Shown here: in pieces, positions 1 through 10,037 of the stretch
Layout: every line of letters begins with the position of its first letter
Position numbering within the stretch: the first letter of the stretch is position 1
DNA from: Holophagae bacterium
Lineage (GTDB): Bacteria > Acidobacteriota > Holophagae > Acanthopleuribacterales > Acanthopleuribacteraceae
Direction: 5' to 3'
Length of the DNA stretch: 64,000 nucleotides
Assembly (NCBI GenBank): GCA_030429565.1
Contig: JAUIFE010000006.1
Span: forward strand, 310,001-374,000
The notes under the pieces: model-generated
The model's input: the letters and a program-made list of their open reading frames with translations, nothing else
Told to the model about the DNA's origin: nothing
Databases searched by the model: none
Position numbers and translations under genes: made by a program

Positions 1-451
1 GCGCGTCACCGGTTTCGGCGAAGCACGGTTGGAGGAGGGCGGTGGCGGCCTCTAATTCGCCGAGACCGAAATGGGCTTCGGCGCGAATCAGAACGGCTTC
101 GAGGCTGTCATCGTCGCCCACGACATCGAGCGCCGCCTGGTAGTGTTGGTGGGCGAGCAGGCCGCGTGCGTGAACGAGTTGTTCGCCGGCACGGAGTTCA
201 CGACGGTTGCCGCGTTTGACGCCGCGCATCTGGCGGACCAAACCAAGGTAAAGGTAAGAGAGGTAAGCGGCGGGTAGGGTGGTGGTTAACACCATCAAGC
301 CGACAACGCCGTTAATGAGTGGAAAGGTGAAACCGACGACGGTCAGCGGTTGCAACAGCGCGTGCTGATTACCGATGGGCAGCACCACGGCGCTCCAGGC
401 GCCTAAAAAAAGCAGGGCGAGAATCCAGGCAATCAGCGTTGAGGTTTTCAT
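1..451 (-). CDS. Partial two-TM membrane protein with TPR-like tail (C-terminus beyond left edge)
   Basis: An open frame runs from an ATG at 451 to the left edge without a stop, about 150 residues. The N-terminus holds two hydrophobic segments (about residues 5-25 and 43-70). After a basic stretch, a helical region resembling tetratricopeptide repeats begins near residue 90 and continues out of the window. The start has an AAGG ribosome site 8 nt upstream and lies 3 nt after the rlmH stop, so it is probably co-transcribed with rlmH. A membrane-anchored scaffold is likely, but no specific family is recognised. The missing C-terminus limits the call. Confidence 0.65.
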   Translation of the reverse strand, partial: MKTSTLIAWILALLFLGAWSAVVLPIGNQHALLQPLTVVGFTFPLINGVVGLMVLTTTLPAAYLSYLYLGLVRQMRGVKRGNRRELRAGEQLVHARGLLAHQHYQAALDVVGDDDSLEAVLIRAEAHFGLGELEAATALLQPCFAETGDA

Positions 452-454
452 GGG

Positions 455-931
455 CTAACCTTCGTGATGATAGGGATGGCCACTGTTGATGCAATGCGCG
501 CGGTAGATTTGTTCGACCAGCAGCACCCGTGCAAGTGCATGCGGCAGTGTCATTTGGCTCAACGATAGCATAAAATTCGCACGCTGTCGCAGTTGGTCGG
601 CGACGCCCATGGCGCCACCGATACAAAAAACGAGGCGCCCTTGGGCGGCGCGCTCACGATCGCGTACGAGTTTTGCTAAGTTGGGCGAAGACAGGCCTTT
701 GCCGCGTTCGTCGCAAAGCACGAGGTAGTCGGTGGCGGCCAGCGCCTCCAGCAGTCGCGCGCTTTCGCGTTGCTGGATTTCCGCTGTTGATTGGTTGCCG
801 CCCTGGAACGGTTTTAACACTTGTTCCGAAAAGCGAACGCGCGTTTCCAAGCGGCTGATGTAGCGCTTGCACAATTCGCTTTCCGGTTCTCGTTTGCCCA
901 TGCGACCCACCCAGAGCAGGTGGATCTTCAT
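455..931 (-). CDS. rlmH: 23S rRNA (pseudouridine1915-N3)-methyltransferase RlmH
   Basis: RlmH is the SPOUT-fold enzyme that uses S-adenosylmethionine to methylate N3 of pseudouridine 1915 in 23S rRNA helix 69, acting on assembled 70S ribosomes. The 158-residue length is typical. The SAM-binding trefoil knot is visible as FCIGGAMG at residues 102-109, and the family's C-terminal YRAxxI...GxPYHH motif is at 143-156. The ATG overlaps the rsfS stop by one base, giving translational coupling. The order obgE-rsfS-rlmH is a common ribosome-maturation grouping. Confidence 0.96.
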   Translation of the reverse strand: MKIHLLWVGRMGKREPESELCKRYISRLETRVRFSEQVLKPFQGGNQSTAEIQQRESARLLEALAATDYLVLCDERGKGLSSPNLAKLVRDRERAAQGRLVFCIGGAMGVADQLRQRANFMLSLSQMTLPHALARVLLVEQIYRAHCINSGHPYHHEG

Positions 932-1323
932 TAGGCGGGCTCCGCGTCAACGGGTGGATAGGTCTGTTCCGCCTCTTCCCACAGCGCTTCCAAATTGTAA
1001 AAAGCGCGTTTTTCGTTGCTGAAGACGTGGACGAGTACGTCGCCGAAATCGAGCAGTGCCCATTCGGCGGCGGCGATGCCTTCAATATCAGAGGGCTTGC
1101 GGCCGTTCTTTTTGCAACGCAACATGATCTCTTCGGTAATCGACTTGATGTGGGTCGACGAGGTACCGGTCATGATGATGAAGTAGTCGGCAAACGAACA
1201 GACGTCGGTGACGTGCAGGGCGCGCAAATCAGCGGCTTTGAATTCTTCAGCGGTTTCAATGACGAGGTCCACCAGGGCTTGGGTGGTGCTCAGGTCCAAT
1301 TTCGTAGGTGCTTGTTCGGTCAA
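931..1323 (-). CDS. rsfS: Ribosomal silencing factor RsfS (YbeB/Iojap family)
   Basis: RsfS binds ribosomal protein L14 and blocks subunit joining, lowering translation in stationary phase or starvation. The family core is present: the LVIETAEEFKAADL start, the SFADYFIIMTGTSSTHI segment and EWALLDFGDVLVHVF. I place the start at the TTG at 1323 because an AGGAG (1330-1334) sits 6 nt upstream. This gives 130 residues, close to the usual 105-135. The frame stays open further upstream, but that extension has no ribosome site and no family similarity. It overlaps rlmH by one base. Confidence 0.93.
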   Translation of the reverse strand: MTEQAPTKLDLSTTQALVDLVIETAEEFKAADLRALHVTDVCSFADYFIIMTGTSSTHIKSITEEIMLRCKKNGRKPSDIEGIAAAEWALLDFGDVLVHVFSNEKRAFYNLEALWEEAEQTYPPVDAEPA

Positions 1324-1479
1324 ATGATGCTCCTGAAAGAGGGTGTACACGGGGTGGCGTGTACGGCCAAACCGCAACCGCGTGGTTGCAACACACAAAA
1401 GCAGGTTGGGTATTGGTTATTGTTAACTTGGTGGCCTTGGGCGCTAAAAGCAACACCCAAAGCGGTTTTACGCGCTGAT

Positions 1480-2604
1480 TTAGAAATCGAGCTCGTCGAG
1501 TGGATCGATGTCGCCGTCGGCGGTTGGTTCGGGCGTGGCCGGCGCGGTGGCCGCTTCTTTCGCCGCGGCAGCCTCCGCGGCAAACATTTGCGCGCGCATG
1601 ACGGCTTTGGCTTCCTTGACACGACCGTTGAGTTCAAACACCAATTCGCGAATGGCTTCACCGGTGACGGAACTGATGGTGGTGTGCCAAATCCCCTGGG
1701 TGTCGAGCTCGGCTTTAAGGTCGTTCAGCAGTTCCTCGCGGTCGTGGGTGACGTCGGCCTTGGTGAAGGCGACCAGGAAATCTTTTTCCGCCAGCTTGGG
1801 GCTAAACGACTGTAGTTCGTTGCGCAGGATGCGGTAACAGTCGGCCGGTTCACGTTCGGGATCGGCCGGGTCGATCATCACCAAGAGCAGACTGGTGCGT
1901 TCGATGTGCTTGAGGAAACGCAGGCCGAGGCCCGCGCCTTCGTGGGCGCCTTCGATGATGCCGGGAATGTCGGCGACGACGAAGTTGTCCATCGGCGTGG
2001 CTTTAACGACGCCCAGGTTGGGTTTCAAAGTGGTAAAGGGATAATCGGCGACCTTGGGTTTGGCGGCCGAGATACGGCTGATCAGGGTGGACTTGCCGGC
2101 ATTGGGGAACCCAACCAAACCGACATCGGCGAGGACTTTTAGCTCGAGTTTGATCCACATGGTTTCGCCTTCTTCGCCGGGTTGGGCGAAGCGCGGTGCT
2201 TGGTGGGTACTCGACACGAAGTGACGGTTGCCTTTGCCACCGCGACCACCGTGGGCAACCACAATTTCGCTGTCGTAGCGGGTGAGGTCGCCGATGATGG
2301 TGCCGGACTCTTTGTCGCGGATGATGGTTCCGGCGGGGACTTCCAAAACCAAGGCGTCGCCGCCGGCGCCGGTCATGTTGGAACCGCGGCCGTTTTGACC
2401 GTGGCCGGCCTTGTACTTGCGGCGGTTGCGCAATGGCAACAGCGTGTTGAGCTCGGGGCGAACGCGAACAATGACACTGCCGCCGTTGCCGCCGTCACCG
2501 CCGTCGGGTCCACCGAACTCGACGTACTTCTCGCGACGAAAACTGAGCGCGCCGTTGCCGCCGTTGCCGGCCTCAACAAAAATTTCTAACTCATCAATGA
2601 ACAT
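1480..2604 (-). CDS. obgE: GTPase ObgE/CgtA, 50S ribosome assembly
   Basis: Obg GTPases bind the 50S subunit, act late in its assembly and link growth to guanine nucleotide levels. The glycine-rich Obg fold spans about residues 1-158. The G domain follows, with P-loop GFPNAGKS at 165-172, switch/G3 DIPG at 212-215 and G4 TKAD at 281-284. The acidic C-terminal tail after an Ala/Glu-rich stretch is typical. The start at 2604 is chosen because MFIDELEIFV matches the family N-terminus and AAGGA lies 9 nt upstream. It follows rpmA on the same strand, with a terminator hairpin between them. Confidence 0.96.
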   Translation of the reverse strand: MFIDELEIFVEAGNGGNGALSFRREKYVEFGGPDGGDGGNGGSVIVRVRPELNTLLPLRNRRKYKAGHGQNGRGSNMTGAGGDALVLEVPAGTIIRDKESGTIIGDLTRYDSEIVVAHGGRGGKGNRHFVSSTHQAPRFAQPGEEGETMWIKLELKVLADVGLVGFPNAGKSTLISRISAAKPKVADYPFTTLKPNLGVVKATPMDNFVVADIPGIIEGAHEGAGLGLRFLKHIERTSLLLVMIDPADPEREPADCYRILRNELQSFSPKLAEKDFLVAFTKADVTHDREELLNDLKAELDTQGIWHTTISSVTGEAIRELVFELNGRVKEAKAVMRAQMFAAEAAAAKEAATAPATPEPTADGDIDPLDELDF

Positions 2605-2790
2605 GAAAACGAATCCTTGACGCTCGCGGCCAACCCGCATGGCCGGCCCCGTCGTGCGGGTCGCACGGGGTCGGCAATACGGGTGGGTGAGCCGATGGCC
2701 GCAACAAGGCGGCGGGTAAACAATGGACGGGACGGCTGAAGACAGCCCGGAGACGGGACGCGCGGATAAAGCCGGCGATGGGCAGACGCA

Positions 2791-2829
2791 AAGAAGCCGC
2801 AGTCGGGTGAACCTGGCTGCGGCTTTCTT
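2791..2829 (-). terminator. Intrinsic terminator downstream of rpmA
   Basis: A 12-13 bp inverted repeat (AAGAAGCCGCAG paired with CTGCGGCTTTCTT) with a 14-nt loop lies 28 nt after the rpmA stop. On the minus strand the stem ends in TTCTTT. It separates rplU-rpmA from obgE and may allow partial readthrough. Confidence 0.75.
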
Positions 2830-2856
2830 GAAAAACGGTTGGGTTGGATCGCGGTA

Positions 2857-3114
2857 TTAATCCACAGGGTGGATTTCGACGAACTTGCCGAGGCGACCGC
2901 GATCACGAAACGCGACCTTGCCGTCAATCAACGCAAAAAGCGTGTCGTCGCCGCCGCGACCACAGCCTTTACCAGGCTTGAAGCGCGTGCCACGTTGACG
3001 GACAATAATTGAGCCGGCGAGAACCTCTTGACCACCGAAGCGTTTTACACCCAATCGCTTGGATTCGCTATCGCGGCCGTTTCTGGAACTACCGACACCT
3101 TTCTTGTGAGCCAT
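2857..3114 (-). CDS. rpmA: Large ribosomal subunit protein bL27
   Basis: bL27 reaches the peptidyl-transferase centre with its N-terminal tail and helps place tRNA. The 85-residue protein shows the signature start AHKKGVGSSRNGRDS, then SKRLGVKRFGGQ and GSIIVRQRGTRFKPG. It has no N-terminal extension of the Firmicutes type that needs protease removal. It follows rplU at 68 nt, the near-universal order. Confidence 0.98.
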   Translation of the reverse strand: MAHKKGVGSSRNGRDSESKRLGVKRFGGQEVLAGSIIVRQRGTRFKPGKGCGRGGDDTLFALIDGKVAFRDRGRLGKFVEIHPVD

Positions 3115-3182
3115 GACTAAACCTCTTCATTCTCAGTGCCGACGTTGCAATGCAACGACGGCGCAAATTTGGAAACTCGCGA

Positions 3183-3500
3183 TTAGTTTGCGGGAATCGA
3201 GTCGATACGGATCGCGAGGTAGTTCTGGCGGTGTCCGTTCTTACGACGGTAAGTGGATCGTCTTCTGCTTTTGAAGATAATGACTTTGTCGCCGCGTTCC
3301 GCTCGGAGGACGGTGGCTTTGACTTTGCCATTGAGGGCGGGGGTGCCGACAGAAAGATCGGTACCGTTGCTGGCTGCCAGAGTCTCCAGCTCAACGGTTT
3401 CCCCTTCAGATAAACCGTGGATGACCTCAACACGTAAGGTGTCACCCTCGGAAACGGTGTACTGTTTGCCACCGGTTTTGATAACTGCGTATGGTTGCAT
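3183..3500 (-). CDS. rplU: Large ribosomal subunit protein bL21
   Basis: bL21 binds 23S rRNA near domain I together with bL20. The 105-residue protein begins MQPYAVIKTGGKQY, the family start. It carries the conserved C-terminal core FKSRRRSTYRRKNGHRQ with the following YLAIRIDSI. The ATG at 3500 has GGGAGGA about 9 nt upstream, so longer readings of the frame upstream are not used; they would cross the promoter. First gene of the rplU-rpmA operon. Confidence 0.97.
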   Translation of the reverse strand: MQPYAVIKTGGKQYTVSEGDTLRVEVIHGLSEGETVELETLAASNGTDLSVGTPALNGKVKATVLRAERGDKVIIFKSRRRSTYRRKNGHRQNYLAIRIDSIPAN

Positions 3501-3546
3501 GGATGCAATCCTCCCTAAGAGACAGGGCTCAAACGGCCGAAGCCGC

Positions 3547-3575
3547 AGTCTACCCAAGGGGTGGCGCCTTGTCAA
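3547..3575 (-). promoter_or_regulatory. Sigma70-type promoter of rplU-rpmA
   Basis: On the minus strand a perfect -35 TTGACA (3570-3575) is followed by an exact 17-bp spacer and the -10 TAGACT (3547-3552). The predicted start of transcription is near 3540, about 40 nt before the rplU ATG. This is the best promoter match in the window. Confidence 0.8.
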
Positions 3576-4346
3576 TAGGAAAGTCGAAGGGAGGAGCGCG
3601 CGGGTTTGGCCGTGTCGTGCCAAGCATGGTCGCGCGGGGTAGCTGGAACCATTATAGAGGAAAGGCGATGAGCCGGGTTTCCCTTGGTTGCGGGGTTGCG
3701 CCCGACGGAAGAAGTGGCGCGCGGGATCGAACGCTTGCCGACCCTGCTTGACGGCGCGTTGCAAGCGGGTCGTTTAATAGGGGCGACCTAACCAGAGTTT
3801 TCTTTTCTGCCACCACCGCCTCGAAGCATTGCCGCACTTGAGGCCCAGGCCGGTGTCAAATGCCCCCGAACCCTAACGAAAAAGGGCAAAGCGCCCATCG
3901 CGCACGCCGGCCCGCTTACAAAAAAGCATCCTGCGCGCGCCAAATAAATCTCCTCGATAGCGGAAAGGGTTTCAACCGAAGGCGTTTGCCAACATCGCGT
4001 CACCATTCCATCGCGCCGCCAAGTGTGGTGACAGACGGTAAAACCCGCGCGCCACTTTATCCGAGGCGGTAGTCGCTTCGGGGGGCGCGCGACAGCCCGG
4101 TCGCCCTTCCTCTCCTGGTGAGGTTGGGGCGTCACTTGGCCCAAGCGCCGTCATCCAAAAAGAGTCGGCCTCCTCCCGCGCTTTCGGAGAACGGCTTCTT
4201 CCGTCGGGCGGAGTGCGGCGCCAAGGGGGCGCGATGCCCATCGCCTTTCCTTATAAGGTGTTCCCAGTAACAACGCGGAACCATGCATGGGCTGATGGCG
4301 GCAAAACCTGCGCGCTCCTCCCTCCAAGGCGGCAGGGGTAACTAAA
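3576..4346. other. Non-coding stretch between rplU promoter and VWFA gene
   Basis: About 770 bases with no frame showing a ribosome site plus recognisable protein. Small frames here are short, rich in Arg/Pro and resemble no family. I looked for RNase P, 6S, tmRNA and SRP RNA consensus pieces and for tRNA cloverleafs and found none convincing. Function unknown. Confidence 0.4.
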
Positions 4347-4371
4347 GAAGGCGGACCTGCGGCCGCCCTTC
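4347..4371 (-). terminator. Terminator hairpin after VWFA gene
   Basis: The stem GAAGGCGG paired with CCGCCCTTC begins right at the VWFA stop codon. On the minus strand it is followed by TTTAGTT. Its core closely resembles the palindrome at 12261-12290. Confidence 0.65.
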
Positions 4372-4372
4372 C

Positions 4373-5263
4373 TCACAGCATTTCGTAGCCGCGTCGGTAG
4401 ATCAGGGTGCAGTCGGTGCAGTCGTCGATGGTGGTCATGATGCTGCGCCACTTAGCGCTGCCGGTGTTGGGCGAAATGTAATTGACCAAAAACCGCGTGC
4501 GTGCACGGCGTAAGGCCGCGTTGAGGTCGCCCTGGAATTCTCTGTCGCCGCGAAAGAGGTGGCCGCCGCTGAGGCCGACCAGCGATGTCATGAAGGCCGT
4601 TTGTCGTGCCAGCAGCGGTGGTAGCTTGGCGTTGTGGGCTTCGTAACTAATCATATAGATGGGAATGCCGTAGTTTTTGACCTTGAGCTCAAGGTCGGTT
4701 TCCTTGGTGTGGCTCATCAGGTCATGACCGTCGCTGAACAAAAACAAGGCTTTGGGGCCTTCTTGGGTGCGCAAGTCCTCCAGGGCGGCGTCGATGCCGT
4801 CGTAGAGCGCGGTCGAACCGAGCGGGGTCACCCGTGCCAGCTTTTGGATTAAGAAATCGCGGTTGTCGTGGTACTCGGTTAACTCTTGGTAGGTGTTGGA
4901 AAAGTAACTGAGTTTGGCGCTGTCGCCCTTGCGCATCTTCTTGATCAGAAAACGCGTGGCGGCTTTGATCTGAAAGATGTTGTCGGCATTGCTGGTGCTG
5001 AGATCCATGAGGATGTGCATTTTCAGCGGGGTTTGGACCTTGGTCAAATTGCGAATCTCGGCATTGACACCGTTTTCTTGAACGCGCAGATCTTCGATTT
5101 TTAAATCGGTGACAGGGCGACCGTCGCGCACAATGCGCAGGGGTAAATCGACCAAAACGACTTTTTCTTCGTAATCGACTTTGAACTCGGGTTCAGGGTC
5201 CAGGGGATCCGTGTCCTCAGGGGCTTGCGCCACCAAACAAAGCAACAACAACAGCAGGTTCAC
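4373..5263 (-). CDS. Secreted VWFA-related acidobacterial domain protein
   Basis: A 296-residue protein with a short signal peptide (MNLLLLLLCLVAQA), then a beta-rich segment matching the N-terminal part of the acidobacterial VWFA-related family. A von Willebrand factor A domain follows. Its metal-ion-dependent adhesion site reads DLSTS at residues 87-91, and FSDGHD is further on. Such domains bind ligands through a divalent cation. The substrate is unknown; the protein is expected in the periplasm or on the cell surface. The start is GTG at 5263 with GGAGAG 6 nt upstream. A terminator abuts the stop. The family is strongly enriched in Acidobacteriota and is the main taxonomic marker here. 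Confidence 0.85.
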   Translation of the reverse strand: MNLLLLLLCLVAQAPEDTDPLDPEPEFKVDYEEKVVLVDLPLRIVRDGRPVTDLKIEDLRVQENGVNAEIRNLTKVQTPLKMHILMDLSTSNADNIFQIKAATRFLIKKMRKGDSAKLSYFSNTYQELTEYHDNRDFLIQKLARVTPLGSTALYDGIDAALEDLRTQEGPKALFLFSDGHDLMSHTKETDLELKVKNYGIPIYMISYEAHNAKLPPLLARQTAFMTSLVGLSGGHLFRGDREFQGDLNAALRRARTRFLVNYISPNTGSAKWRSIMTTIDDCTDCTLIYRRGYEML

Positions 5264-5442
5264 GTGCAGCTCTCCATCACACCAAAATCAGCGCCTTGCA
5301 GCCGGTTTGTCCGGTGGATGCGCTCTCACTTGCCGCAATACTCTAGCCCAATTTGGGCGCTCCGGTCGCCGACGAACTTGCGAACGTGACACAAATCGCT
5401 GGAACAGTGTGGCTCGGGGTTCGCCGGCGCGGGGTTAGCGGG

Positions 5443-6225
5443 TTATTTACCCTGGTATTGAGGCTTGCGTTTCTCTTTAAAGGCCCGCAACCCTTCGAGT
5501 CGATCTTCGGTTGGGATCACGCCGGCATAACAAAGTTGCTCGATTTGCAGGCCTTGGTCGAGGCTGCATTGCAGTCCTTGGTTGACGGCCTTTTTGGCTT
5601 GGGCCAAGGCGATCGGGCCGTTTTGGCTGATTTGCTCGGCGATTTCCAGGCACTGGTCGAGCAGATCGTCGTTGGGAAAAACGTCGTTGATCAAACCCAG
5701 CGTTAGCGCTTCGGCGGCGCTGATCGGTTGCGCGCGGAAAATCAATTCCTTGGCTTTGGCGGGTCCAATCACGCGGGGCAAGAGTTGCGTCCCGCCCGCG
5801 CCGGGAATGATGGCGAGGCGCGTTTCGGTCAGACCGAGGCGCACGGAGTCGTGGGCGTAACGCAGGTCGCAGGCCAGCGCGAGCTCCAGGCCGCCGCCGA
5901 GGGCGGCGCCGTTAAGCGCGGCAATGGTGATCTTAGGGTGGTTGAACAATAGATGAAAGGTGGTGCGCAGTTCGGTGACAAAGGCGTCGACCTCGTCTTG
6001 GCTCATGTCGGCGCGTTCCTTAAGGTCGGCACCGGCACAAAAGGCGCGACCGCCGGCGCCGGTCAAAATAATGACGCGCGTTTGGTGGTCGAAGCGGCAG
6101 CGCTCGAGCTCGGTTCGCAAAGCGGTAATCAAATTGCGGCCGAGGGCGTTCATGCGGTCGGGTCGGTTGAGCACAATCTGGCGCACAAAACCCTGTTGGC
6201 TGATGGTGAGATCGGATGCGGACAA
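5443..6225 (-). CDS. Enoyl-CoA hydratase, AUH/methylglutaconyl-CoA hydratase type
   Basis: A 260-residue crotonase-fold enzyme. The oxyanion-hole segment FCAGADLKER and both catalytic glutamates are present (Glu114 in LGGGLELALACD and Glu134 in LTETRLAIIPGAGGTQ). The C-terminus TEDRLEGLRAFKEKR matches the AUH subgroup very closely. That subgroup hydrates 3-methylglutaconyl-CoA in leucine breakdown and also short enoyl-CoAs. The start is TTG at 6225 with GGGGGA 5 nt upstream. The gene stands alone, but the acyl-CoA theme agrees with the propionate genes at 9-13.7 kb. The exact substrate is inferred. Confidence 0.88.
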   Translation of the reverse strand: MSASDLTISQQGFVRQIVLNRPDRMNALGRNLITALRTELERCRFDHQTRVIILTGAGGRAFCAGADLKERADMSQDEVDAFVTELRTTFHLLFNHPKITIAALNGAALGGGLELALACDLRYAHDSVRLGLTETRLAIIPGAGGTQLLPRVIGPAKAKELIFRAQPISAAEALTLGLINDVFPNDDLLDQCLEIAEQISQNGPIALAQAKKAVNQGLQCSLDQGLQIEQLCYAGVIPTEDRLEGLRAFKEKRKPQYQGK

Positions 6226-6416
6226 AGCGGTCCCCCTCGCGGTGATAAAAGTACCGAGACGCAGGGGCGGCTCGGGAGGTTACGGCAAATGGTTAGGGCT
6301 AACTTAGCTCAGGTGGCGGCTGTGGGGAAGAGGCGGGTTACTAAGGCGGCCAATAAAAAAGCCAGGGCGCGCCTGGCGGCGCACCCCGGCTAGCGGGTGA
6401 ATGGTGGGAAGCCGGC

Positions 6417-8522
<2,106 letters not shown>

Positions 8523-8610
8523 GTCATGCTCCGTAGAAAAACATTGCACCGCGTGGAGGCGGTAAAAGGTGTGAGACCGTTGGCGCGCTTGGGCACGCTC
8601 GGTCGGTTGA

Positions 8611-8658
8611 AAAACAAAAAACGCCCTGATGCGCGCTCGGGAGAAGCGGCACGGGCGT
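8611..8658 (-). terminator. glnN-proximal intrinsic terminator (second of a tandem pair)
   Basis: On the minus strand a 6-bp ACGCCC/GGGCGT stem (8653-8658 with 8621-8626) closes a GC-rich 26-nt loop and is followed by TTTTTGTTTT (8611-8620). It lies 88 nt upstream of the glnN ATG, between meaB and glnN. Confidence 0.7.
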
Positions 8659-8660
8659 CA

Positions 8661-8694
8661 AAATAAAAAAGCGGCCCAACAACGGGGGCCGCTT
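8661..8694 (-). terminator. glnN-distal intrinsic terminator (first of a tandem pair)
   Basis: On the minus strand a perfect 9-bp stem AAGCGGCCC/GGGCCGCTT (8686-8694 with 8669-8677), with an 8-nt loop, is followed by TTTTTTATTT (8661-8670). It is only a few bases from the second terminator, an arrangement typical of either strong insulation or attenuation. Confidence 0.8.
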
Positions 8695-8897
8695 CGAGAG
8701 ACAGGTAAGCAGAAGACGTCGGGGTCGACAGGGGGGCCGTCACGGGGTCGCTGATGCCGACGCGAAGGTATGCCGCTAGGGGCGGTGTCGCGTGGATTTC
8801 GACGCGGGACGATGTCATGTCGCTCGGGTTCATTCTGCTCAACGATGGTTCTCTAAAAATCATTCTTGCCGCAGTCCGGCAGGTTGAACAAAGCGTT

Positions 8898-8927
8898 ATC
8901 TTAACCAGGAAAGCCTCACGAGGACAA
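8898..8927 (-). promoter_or_regulatory. Possible glnN leader promoter
   Basis: On the minus strand TTGTCC (8922-8927), an 18-bp spacer and TAAGAT (8898-8903) give four of six matches in each box. If real, the glnN transcript would have a leader of about 370 nt containing both terminators. The match is weak and unsupported otherwise. Confidence 0.3.
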
Positions 8928-8986
8928 GCCATCTTGTGACGGCAATGTGAGCCTTTTGGCGATGTCGACGGGGTGGGCGTGACTGG

Positions 8987-10021
8987 TCAGATGTCTTTCG
9001 TGTCGCCGGGTTCCGGGTTTTTCAGGAACAAATCCACCAAATAATGGGCGGCGTGGTGCGGTGAGAGGCGCCCGTCGCTGATGGCGGCTTCAAGCGCAGG
9101 TGCCTGGGCGGCCACGCCTTGGTTGGCACGGAACCGTTCGCGCAGATTTTCTTCCAACGCCTGTTCAAACCAGCGTCGCCGCTGCTCGCGCCGCAGCGCC
9201 TTCAGTTTGCCGTGTTGTTCCAGTACCGCGCGGTGCTCGCCCGCCGTGCGCCAGACGGCCTCAATGCCTTCACCCGCCAATCCCGAAGCGCACAGCACCG
9301 GTGTTCTCCAGTGTGGGTTCTTGGGGCGGAACAGGTTAACCGCGTTGGCGTAATGGCGCCGCGCACGTTTGGCGGCGTCGCGCAGATCGCCGTCGGCTTT
9401 GTTGATGACCAAAAGGTCGGCGACTTCAATGATGCCTTTTTTAATGCCCTGAATTTCGTCGCCCGCGTTGGGTAGTAACAGCACCATAAAGAAGTCGACC
9501 ATGTCGGCGACCGCTGTTTCCGACTGACCGACACCGACGGTTTCAATTAGGATCACATCGAAACCGGCTGCTTCACATAGCATCATGGTTTCACGGGTGC
9601 GTCGCGTCACGCCGCCGAGGGTGCCCGCCGACGGACTGGGTCGAATGAAGGCGCGGTCGTGGCGGGCCAAGTGTTCCATGCGTACTTTATCGCCCAAAAT
9701 ACTGCCGCCGCTGATTTTACTGCTGGGGTCAATCGCCAGCACCGCGACGCGCAATCCCTGTTCAATGAGGTACAGACCGAAGGCTTCGATAAAGGTGCTT
9801 TTACCAACGCCTGGTGTGCCGGAAATGCCCAGTCGCACGGCCGTGTTGCTGCGCGGCAACAGATGCGATACCAGCGCGCCCGCTTGGCGGCGACGATCCT
9901 CACGCGTGTTTTCGACCAAGGTGATTGCCTTGGCCAGCGCGCGGCGTTGGCCCGCCAACACCCCTTCGGCCAGGCGTTGGGTGGCCGCATCTAAGGCGAC
10001 CTGCCCGGCTAAATGTTCCAT
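8987..10021 (-). CDS. meaB: Methylmalonyl-CoA mutase-associated GTPase MeaB
   Basis: MeaB is a G3E-type GTPase that loads and protects the adenosylcobalamin cofactor of methylmalonyl-CoA mutase. The 344-residue protein has Walker A GTPGVGKST, the IDPSS segment, the ETVGVGQSE switch region and NKADGD as the base-specificity motif. I start at the ATG at 10021 because GAGGAG lies 9 nt upstream and MEHLAGQ fits the family. A longer in-frame reading would overlap the mutase gene. It lies 16 nt after the mutase gene, the usual partner. Confidence 0.94.
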   Translation of the reverse strand: MEHLAGQVALDAATQRLAEGVLAGQRRALAKAITLVENTREDRRRQAGALVSHLLPRSNTAVRLGISGTPGVGKSTFIEAFGLYLIEQGLRVAVLAIDPSSKISGGSILGDKVRMEHLARHDRAFIRPSPSAGTLGGVTRRTRETMMLCEAAGFDVILIETVGVGQSETAVADMVDFFMVLLLPNAGDEIQGIKKGIIEVADLLVINKADGDLRDAAKRARRHYANAVNLFRPKNPHWRTPVLCASGLAGEGIEAVWRTAGEHRAVLEQHGKLKALRREQRRRWFEQALEENLRERFRANQGVAAQAPALEAAISDGRLSPHHAAHYLVDLFLKNPEPGDTKDI

Positions 10022-10037
10022 GATGGGGAACTCCTCG

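Larger units (their letters stand above)
8523..8986 (-). other. 464-nt leader/intergenic region between meaB and glnN
   Basis: Holds two tandem intrinsic terminators (8611-8694) and a weak promoter candidate (8898-8927), all on the minus strand. The 200 bases between them contain no recognisable riboswitch consensus or supported leader peptide. An open frame runs through on the minus strand but lacks a ribosome site and would read through both hairpins, so I do not call it. Confidence 0.5.

Noticed and set aside
1027..1815. 262-residue frame on the plus strand
   Set aside because: Runs antisense across rsfS and obgE; Gly/Phe-rich shadow with no motif.
3788..4241. Small frames in the 3.6-4.3 kb gap
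   Set aside because: Arg/Pro-rich, mutually overlapping and without start signals.
3576..4346. RNase P or other housekeeping RNA in the gap
   Set aside because: I could not find the conserved core elements of RNase P, tmRNA, SRP or 6S RNA.
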